DNA of 64,000 nucleotides from assembly GCA_016213335.1 (NCBI GenBank), contig JACRAQ010000130.1:40015-104014 (forward strand). Direction: 5' to 3'. The translations under genes and the position numbers were made by a program. This DNA is from Nitrosomonadales bacterium (GTDB taxonomy: Bacteria > Pseudomonadota > Gammaproteobacteria > Burkholderiales > Gallionellaceae). The notes under the pieces are model-generated. The model was not told the origin of the DNA, searched no databases, and saw only the letters and a list, made by a program, of their open reading frames with translations. How positions within the stretch are numbered: position 1 is the stretch's first letter; the number at the start of each line of letters is the position of its first letter. Below, piece after piece: positions 58,376-64,000 of the stretch.

Positions 58376-59971
58376 ATGTACCTGGAACACTTCGGGCTCG
58401 ACAGCCCGCCGTTCAAAATCACACCCGTCACCGATTTCTTCTTTTCCGGCGCCAACCGTGGAGAGATACTGGACGCGCTGATCTACGCCATCACCGAGAG
58501 CGAGGGCATCATCAAAATCACCGGCGAGGTGGGCAGCGGCAAAACCATGCTGTGCCGCATGCTGCTGGAGCGCCTGCCGCAGCAGGTGGAAAGCGTCTAT
58601 CTCGCCAACCCCAGCCTGTCGCGCGAGGAGATGCTGTACGCCATCGCCGACGGCCTCGGCCTCAACCTGGAAGGACAGCGCGTCAACGTCATCATGCAGA
58701 CCCTGCAAAACCTGCTCGCGCAAAAAGCCGCCGGCGGCAAGCGTGTGGTGGTGCTGGTGGATGAGGCACACGCCATGCCGCTGGACACGCTGGAAGAATT
58801 GCGCCTGCTGTACAACCTCCAGATCGGCAATCACAAGCTGCTGCAAATCGTGCTGTTCGGCCAACCCGAACTGAACACCAAACTCGAACAACCCAACATG
58901 CGCCAGCTCAAGGATCGCATCGTGCATCATTTCACCATGCTGCCGCTATCCAAGCCGGTGATCGAGTCCTACCTGCTGTTCCGCTTGCGCACCGCCGGCT
59001 ACCGCGGCCCCAGCCTGTTTTCCGCAGCCGCCATCAACCTGATCGGCAAGGCATCTCAGGGGCTGATGCGGCGGGTCAACATCCTCGCTGACAAGGCGTT
59101 GCTCGCGGCCTTCGTGGAAAGCGCCTACAACATTGAGGAACGCCACGTGCAGGCCGCCATCCGTGACAGCGAACTGGCGCAGCAGCAATCGTGGAGCGGG
59201 CAAAAAATTGCCGCCGTTACCGGCGCCGCCACCCTTGCCGCCGCGCTGCTGATCGGTATCGGCTGGATGTTTGGCGGTGCGGGCAAACCTGCCGGCACGG
59301 AAATACTACCCGGGGTTGCGGCCGGCACAGCGGGAACCACTGAACCCAAAACCGTAGTTGAGCCGGCCGCTCCGGCAGTGCCTGCCGACGCTTCCGCCGT
59401 ACCATCCGCCGCACCCGCAACCGGAGCAGTATCCGGCGTTACCGCCAGCGCGGTAATGGCCGCAACGGCCACTACCGCGATTTTCATGGAGCCTTCCAGC
59501 GCCGTGAGCGCCGCCCCCGCATCGGCTCCCGCAGCAATGGCCAGCGCTGCTGCTGCACCACCGGCACCTCCGGCAACGCAGCCAGACTTCTCCGCCGGGC
59601 ATTTCGGTGCCAGCAGCGAAACCAAATCAGCCAGCCATGCCCCGCGCTTGCAGCAGCGCCTGGCGGCAACGAAAGAGATGCTCGCCAATACCGGGAAAAA
59701 CAGCACCAGCATCCAGTTGTTCTATACCTCCAACACGCAGCCGTCGCGCGTGGAAGGGTTTCTGGCGCGTGCCGACGGGCTGGGCAAACTAGCCGAAATC
59801 TACGTGCTGCCAATCAGGATAAACGGCAGCCCCGGTTACCGGATACTCTACGGCTCTTTCCCTGATGTCGAGTCGGCCCGGGCAGGGATGGAGCAATTGC
59901 CGCCACGTTACAGGAAGGCTTTTGCGCCCGCGCTATATTTGCTGGACAAGACGCAAGCCGCATTCAACTAG
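58376..59971 (+). CDS. mshM: MshM/ExeA-type ATPase with C-terminal SPOR-like domain
   Basis: A 531-residue membrane ATPase. The N-terminal AAA domain (about 1-275) has Walker A GEVGSGKT at 50-57 and Walker B VVVLVDEAHAM near 124-134. A membrane helix follows (about 280-300), then a long Ala/Pro/Thr-rich linker (about 305-400), and a SPOR-like domain (about 440-531, SIQLFYTSNTQPSRVEGFLA onward) that could bind denuded peptidoglycan. ExeA/MshM proteins help insert the secretin through the cell wall. AGGGGAG lies eight bases before the ATG. The SPOR addition is unusual for MshM. Confidence 0.85.
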   Translation: MYLEHFGLDSPPFKITPVTDFFFSGANRGEILDALIYAITESEGIIKITGEVGSGKTMLCRMLLERLPQQVESVYLANPSLSREEMLYAIADGLGLNLEGQRVNVIMQTLQNLLAQKAAGGKRVVVLVDEAHAMPLDTLEELRLLYNLQIGNHKLLQIVLFGQPELNTKLEQPNMRQLKDRIVHHFTMLPLSKPVIESYLLFRLRTAGYRGPSLFSAAAINLIGKASQGLMRRVNILADKALLAAFVESAYNIEERHVQAAIRDSELAQQQSWSGQKIAAVTGAATLAAALLIGIGWMFGGAGKPAGTEILPGVAAGTAGTTEPKTVVEPAAPAVPADASAVPSAAPATGAVSGVTASAVMAATATTAIFMEPSSAVSAAPASAPAAMASAAAAPPAPPATQPDFSAGHFGASSETKSASHAPRLQQRLAATKEMLANTGKNSTSIQLFYTSNTQPSRVEGFLARADGLGKLAEIYVLPIRINGSPGYRILYGSFPDVESARAGMEQLPPRYRKAFAPALYLLDKTQAAFN

Positions 59972-60040
59972 GGTGGCAGCATATTGAGTATGCCAGGAGA
60001 AGATGTTAGGCTGCTCCCACAACGAAAAAGGGGGAAATAC

Positions 60041-61840
60041 ATGCGCTTGGGCAAAGTGTGGTTGATGTGTTCCTGTTGCGTCCTGCTCACCGCTTGTGGC
60101 ACACAGCCGATCAAGCCTTCCGTCCAGCATATCCAGAGCGAGACCGCCGGAACCGCACAAGCCGCCGACATCCCGCAACCGATCAAACGCGCCATCCCGC
60201 TCCCGCCGCCCTCGGCCGCCCCAAAAGCGGAAACCTACAGTGTGGTCGTGACCAATGTTCCGGCGCAGGAAATCCTGTTCGCGCTGGCGCGGGACGCGAA
60301 AATCAACCTCGACATCCATGCCGGCATACAGGGAGCAGTCACCCTGAATGCAATAGACCAGACCCTGCCGCAAATTCTCGGCCGCATCGCCAAGCAGGTG
60401 GATATGCGCTACGAGCTGGACGGGCCGAACCTGATCGTCATGCCGGATTCGCCTTACCTGAAGCATTACAAGATTGATTACGTCAACATGGCGCGCGATT
60501 CGGACGGTGCGATTTCCGATTCTACCCATGTTGGCTCCGGCGCAACGGCCGTGGCAGGCGGAAGCGGCGGCACGGGCAACAATTCGTCGCTGGCCATCAA
60601 GAATGTCTCCAGGAACCACTTCTGGGAAACCCTGACACAGAACATCAAGGACATCCTGCGCGAGACCGATAAAGTCCTGCCATCCGGCTCCAGCGAGACA
60701 CTGGTGCAGCAAAGCAGCGCGGTCAGCACCACCGGCACCGGCGCGCAATTGCCCGCCGGCACCAGAAAATCCGCTGCCAAGCTTCCCGGCCTCGAAAACA
60801 GCCCGAACCCTGCCACCCTGCAGGAGGGCGGCACCACCGTCACGCGCACCAGCACTTTCCGCGAGGCGGCTTCGGTGATCGCCAATCCCGAAAGCGGCAT
60901 CATCACCGTGCGCGCCACCGGCAAGCAGCATGAAAAAATCCAGGAATTCGTTGACCAGATCATGGCCAGCGCCCGCCGCCAGGTGCTGATTGAGGCAACC
61001 GTGGTGGAAGTGCGCCTGAGCGACCAGTACCAGCAGGGCATCAACTGGTCGCGTCTGCGCGCAGCCGGCACCAAGGGCTTCCAGTTGACACAGGCCGGCA
61101 CAGCCGGTTTGCCTGCCAGCAGCACCGGCAGCATGTTCATCCTCAACTATGCCAACCCCGCTTCCGCCCTCGGCAACCTGAGTGCACAGATTTCCCTGCT
61201 CGAGTCGTTCGGTACCGTGAAAGTACTGTCCAGCCCCAAGCTCAGCGTCATGAACAACCAGACGGCCATGCTGCGCGTGGTGGATAACAAGGTGTACTTC
61301 ATCGTCAATTCGGCCACTACCCCGTGCTCTCCGGCACCTTGCACCCCCATTGTCACCTATACCACCACCGTCAACACGGTGCCCATAGGCCTCACGATGA
61401 GCGTAACGCCTCAAATCAATGACGGCGATACGGTGCTGCTTAACGTCCGCCCCTCCATCACACGCTGGCTCACGGATGCAACCGACCCCACACCAGGATT
61501 GGCCGTTACCAACAAAATCCCGCAGACCTCGACCCGCGAGATGGAATCGGTACTGAAAATCGAAAGCAACCAGATCGCCATACTGGGAGGGCTGATGGAA
61601 GATCGCATAGACAACTTCACCGATGCCATCCCCGGCGCCGCCAACCTTCCGCTACTAGGCAACCTGTTCAAAAACCGCAACGACACCACCACCAAGACCG
61701 AGCTGGTGATCTTCCTGCGCCCGTCAGTCATCAAGGACGCCAGCATAAGCGGGGATTACAGCGCGTTCCGCGACAGCCTGCCGGACGAGAATTTTTTCAA
61801 GGCGCCACGCAAAAGCATGGGCAGCGGCACCCAGCCATGA
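60041..61840 (+). CDS. mshL: MSHA-type secretin lipoprotein MshL
   Basis: A 599-residue outer-membrane secretin. The signal peptide has a lipobox, VLLTACGT, so Cys18 or nearby is lipidated. An N0/STN-like domain (YSVVVTNVPAQEILFALARDAKINLDI) is followed by the secretin core with VLIEATVVEVRLSDQYQQGI, FGTVKVLSSPKLSVMNNQTA, and the C-terminal LGGLMEDRIDNFTDAIPGAANLPLLGNLFKN. GGGGGAAA lies six bases before the ATG at 60041. It follows mshM by 69 bases and overlaps mshN by four. Confidence 0.9.
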   Translation: MRLGKVWLMCSCCVLLTACGTQPIKPSVQHIQSETAGTAQAADIPQPIKRAIPLPPPSAAPKAETYSVVVTNVPAQEILFALARDAKINLDIHAGIQGAVTLNAIDQTLPQILGRIAKQVDMRYELDGPNLIVMPDSPYLKHYKIDYVNMARDSDGAISDSTHVGSGATAVAGGSGGTGNNSSLAIKNVSRNHFWETLTQNIKDILRETDKVLPSGSSETLVQQSSAVSTTGTGAQLPAGTRKSAAKLPGLENSPNPATLQEGGTTVTRTSTFREAASVIANPESGIITVRATGKQHEKIQEFVDQIMASARRQVLIEATVVEVRLSDQYQQGINWSRLRAAGTKGFQLTQAGTAGLPASSTGSMFILNYANPASALGNLSAQISLLESFGTVKVLSSPKLSVMNNQTAMLRVVDNKVYFIVNSATTPCSPAPCTPIVTYTTTVNTVPIGLTMSVTPQINDGDTVLLNVRPSITRWLTDATDPTPGLAVTNKIPQTSTREMESVLKIESNQIAILGGLMEDRIDNFTDAIPGAANLPLLGNLFKNRNDTTTKTELVIFLRPSVIKDASISGDYSAFRDSLPDENFFKAPRKSMGSGTQP

Positions 61841-63138
61841 ACCTGCTACTGGATGCCCGGAAAAAGATCGAGCTCGCACTGGAGCAGACCGGTGTCCACA
61901 AGCCTGTTGAGCCCCAGTTGTCGAACGCTTTGCAGCTCGAGAACCCTCCGGCTTCAACTGCGCCAGGCGGCACCCGCCCCATTGGCGGCCCTGGCGCAGC
62001 ACCCGCAAGGAGTACGCCGCCAGACACTCGCCCTGCGGGCGGTCCTGGCGCAGCCAGCGATGCTGTCGCGGCCGGGAAAAATCTATTTGCCGCCAAGTCC
62101 GCGCCTGCCCGCACGGGAAGGCGGCTGGGCATCATCCCCACCGCCCTCCTCAGCGGCGCGGTGATCGCCGCCGCAGGCGGATATTACGTCTGGCGTGAAA
62201 TCACCCCGCCCGCACAAGCGTTGCGCCCGCTCCCGAAGCTGTCGCCCGCCGCACCCATCGCAAATGTTGTGCCGCCCGCACCCGCAACCTCCCCCGCCCA
62301 GGCTCCAATTGCGCCAGCCCAGGAAAACTTGCCAGCCGCGCCCGCCATTCCGTCTGCCGCGCCGCTGGCTGGCACCGCGCCATCCTCCCCAGCCGCTTCC
62401 GCTTCACGAATGAATAGGGCGGTGGCAGACAACCCTTCGGCGGCACACCCCAGGCAAGAAACCGCCTCCTCCCGGCAAAAGGAAGCGGCAACGGACAAGG
62501 AAATTTTGCCCGCCCCGCCCGCGCCGGGCATCCGCATCGAACGCGGGCAGCAGCAAGCCAGCGCCGTTGACCCGGCGCTGCAGGCTGCATGGCAGGCTTA
62601 CCGCAACGGTGATCTCGATACCGCCGGACAGCGCTACAGCAACATTCTGAAACTGGACACCAGGAACCGCGACGCCTTGCTGGGCATGGCCGCCATCGCG
62701 CAACAGCAAGCGCGGGACGATGCCGCCGCACACTATTACCGCCAGGTGCTCGCCCTTGATCCGCGCGACCCCATTGCCCACGCCGGCATGCTGTCGCTGC
62801 TCGGGCCGGGCAATGAGACGGGCGCGGAAAGCCGCCTGAAACTGCTGCTCGCGCAGCAGCCGCAGTCGGCCGCCTTGCATTTTGCGCTGGGAAACCTGTA
62901 TGCGGAGCAGTCGCGCTGGAGCGACGCGCAACAATCTTATTTCGGCGCCAGCAAGCTGGAGCCGGACAATGCGCAGTTCGCTTTCAACCTCGCTGTCAGC
63001 CTGGACCATCTGGGGAAAGGCGAGCTTGCCGCGCAGCATTACCGGCGCGCGCTGCAACTGGACGGCGCTGCCGCCCAGCCGAGAATTGACCGCACGCAAA
63101 CGCAACGCCGCCTGAATGAACTGACGATTGCCCGCTGA
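61837..63138 (+). CDS. mshN: MshN-like TPR membrane protein
   Basis: A 433-residue bitopic protein. A short cytoplasmic N-terminus (1-95) contains two related GGPGAAPA/GGPGAAS stretches, then a membrane helix (about 98-118) and a Pro/Ala-rich periplasmic linker (120-235). The TPR region (about 240-420) has repeats such as YRNGDLDTAGQRYSNILKLD and ALHFALGNLYAEQSRWSDAQ. MshN stabilises the pilus assembly machine. The ATG overlaps the mshL stop as ATGA. It precedes mshE by 18 bases. Confidence 0.82.
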   Translation: MNLLLDARKKIELALEQTGVHKPVEPQLSNALQLENPPASTAPGGTRPIGGPGAAPARSTPPDTRPAGGPGAASDAVAAGKNLFAAKSAPARTGRRLGIIPTALLSGAVIAAAGGYYVWREITPPAQALRPLPKLSPAAPIANVVPPAPATSPAQAPIAPAQENLPAAPAIPSAAPLAGTAPSSPAASASRMNRAVADNPSAAHPRQETASSRQKEAATDKEILPAPPAPGIRIERGQQQASAVDPALQAAWQAYRNGDLDTAGQRYSNILKLDTRNRDALLGMAAIAQQQARDDAAAHYYRQVLALDPRDPIAHAGMLSLLGPGNETGAESRLKLLLAQQPQSAALHFALGNLYAEQSRWSDAQQSYFGASKLEPDNAQFAFNLAVSLDHLGKGELAAQHYRRALQLDGAAAQPRIDRTQTQRRLNELTIAR

Positions 63139-63156
63139 AAGCGCGCGCAAAACAGC

Positions 63157-64000
63157 ATGGCTGCAAACACCCAACAACCCCTAGGACGCATGCTGCTGGA
63201 GAAAGGCGTCATCAGCGAAGACCAGTTGCGCATCGCTGTCCAGGAGCAGAACAAGAACCACCAGCCACTGGGCCGTCTGCTGGTGGGGCTGGGTTTTCTG
63301 TCGGAAGCCACCATCCGCGACGTGCTGTCGGAGAATCTGGGGCAGGAGAGCGTTGACCTTTCCACCGTCATCATCGACTCGGCCGCCATCAAGCTGATCC
63401 CCAAAGACATCGCTCGGCGCTACCAGTTGCTGCCGCTGTCGGTTGATGTAACCCACAAGCACCTCACCCTGGCCATCGCCGACCCCGACAACATCATCGC
63501 GCTGGACCAGTTGCGCGCCCTGCTCAAGGACGAATACCGCCTCACCACGCAACTCGCCAGCGAGTCGGACATCCTGCGCGCCATTGACCAGTATTACGGT
63601 TTCGAGCTGTCCATTGACGGCATCCTGCACGAGATCGAACCGGGCGAGATGGAGTACCAGACGCTGCATCAGGGCGTTACCGAATTCAGCCAGCCGGTGG
63701 TACGCCTGATTGACGCCCTGCTCACCGAAGCGGTGCAGCAGGGTGCGTCCGACATCCACTTCGAGCCGGAAAGCAGCTTCCTGCGCATCCGCTACCGGAT
63801 TGACGGCGTGCTGCGCCAAGTGCGCAGCCTGCACAAGAGCTTCTGGCCGGCCATGGTGGTGCGCCTGAAGGTGATGAGCGGGATGAACATCGCGGAAACC
63901 CGCGCGCCGCAGGATGGCCGGATTTCGTTGCGCCTGTCCGGACGCGCCATTGATTTCCGCGTCGCCTCCCACCCCACCACGCACGGCGAAAACCTGGTGC
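63157..64000 (+). CDS. mshE: Pilus extension ATPase MshE, N-terminal part (runs off window)
   Basis: About 281 codons are visible. Residues 8-31 (PLGRMLLEKGVISEDQLRIA onward) and 37-60 (PLGRLLVGLGFLSEATIRDV onward) form two MshEN c-di-GMP-type repeats with a five-residue gap; the first position is Pro rather than the usual Arg in both. The GspE-type region follows (PVVRLIDALLTEAVQQGASDIHFEP, FRVASHPTTHGENLV). The Walker boxes lie outside the window. In MSHA systems c-di-GMP binding here drives pilus extension. ATG at 63157, 18 bases after mshN. Confidence 0.9.
   Translation, partial: MAANTQQPLGRMLLEKGVISEDQLRIAVQEQNKNHQPLGRLLVGLGFLSEATIRDVLSENLGQESVDLSTVIIDSAAIKLIPKDIARRYQLLPLSVDVTHKHLTLAIADPDNIIALDQLRALLKDEYRLTTQLASESDILRAIDQYYGFELSIDGILHEIEPGEMEYQTLHQGVTEFSQPVVRLIDALLTEAVQQGASDIHFEPESSFLRIRYRIDGVLRQVRSLHKSFWPAMVVRLKVMSGMNIAETRAPQDGRISLRLSGRAIDFRVASHPTTHGENLV

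Overview
The window looks like a GC-rich chromosomal segment of a betaproteobacterium. The gene order (complete dcw cluster, yceD-rpmF-plsX-fabHDG-acpP-fabF-pabC-mltG-tmk-holB-tatD, caa3-type cytochrome oxidase, MSHA-type pilus genes) fits the Nitrosomonadales, for example Gallionellaceae or Sulfuricellaceae relatives. That placement is inferred from gene content and order, not from a search. Nearly all of the sequence is coding. There are no tRNAs, rRNAs, CRISPR arrays, transposases or prophage genes. The only structural RNA seen is RNase P RNA.

Layout. 1-314: 5' part of recO. 380-18547: dcw cluster on the minus strand, read from an MraZ-type promoter/operator (18486-18547) through mraZ, rsmH, ftsL, ftsI, murE, murF, mraY, murD, ftsW, murG, murC, murB, ddl, ftsQ, ftsA and ftsZ. 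18912-23479: caa3 cytochrome c oxidase operon (ctaC, ctaD, small protein, ctaG, ctaE). 23743-26925: wrbA, rnpB, nusB, ribH and ribB with a degenerate RibA-like domain. 27027-32383: single genes (DUF4197 protein, CHASE-PAS-GGDEF cyclase, TlpA-like thioredoxin, NnrS-like protein) and a 33-residue hydrophobic small ORF with its own promoter. 32800-36189: hexaheme cytochrome c, Tat-exported four-cluster ferredoxin and NrfD-type membrane protein, without a catalytic subunit. 36574-38993: YajR-like transporter, ssb, greB. 39176-49544: tatD back to yceD, fatty-acid/phospholipid initiation and DNA replication genes. 49604-56800: maf, then an NAD synthase/asparagine synthetase/AMP ligase/ACP/SGNH/acetyltransferase group. 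56862-64000: sigma-54 response regulator and MSHA-like genes mshM, mshL, mshN, mshE (cut by the window end).

The most unusual signal is a set of small palindromic repeats. Several lie between genes, and others appear to sit in frame inside essential peptidoglycan and division genes (ftsQ, murB, murC, murD, murF). A 35-bp block is the same in murC and murD apart from its 5-base loop, yet is read in two different frames. An 18-bp piece of it lies at the ctaD ribosome binding site. This resembles the Rickettsia palindromic elements that insert into protein genes, but the sequence families here are different.

Functional links: the dcw operon makes UDP-MurNAc-pentapeptide, lipid II and the divisome. 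The ctaC-E oxidase and the cytochrome/FeS/NrfD module suggest periplasmic electron transfer from the quinone pool. The MshE N-terminus carries tandem c-di-GMP-type motifs, and a GGDEF cyclase is encoded in the same window.
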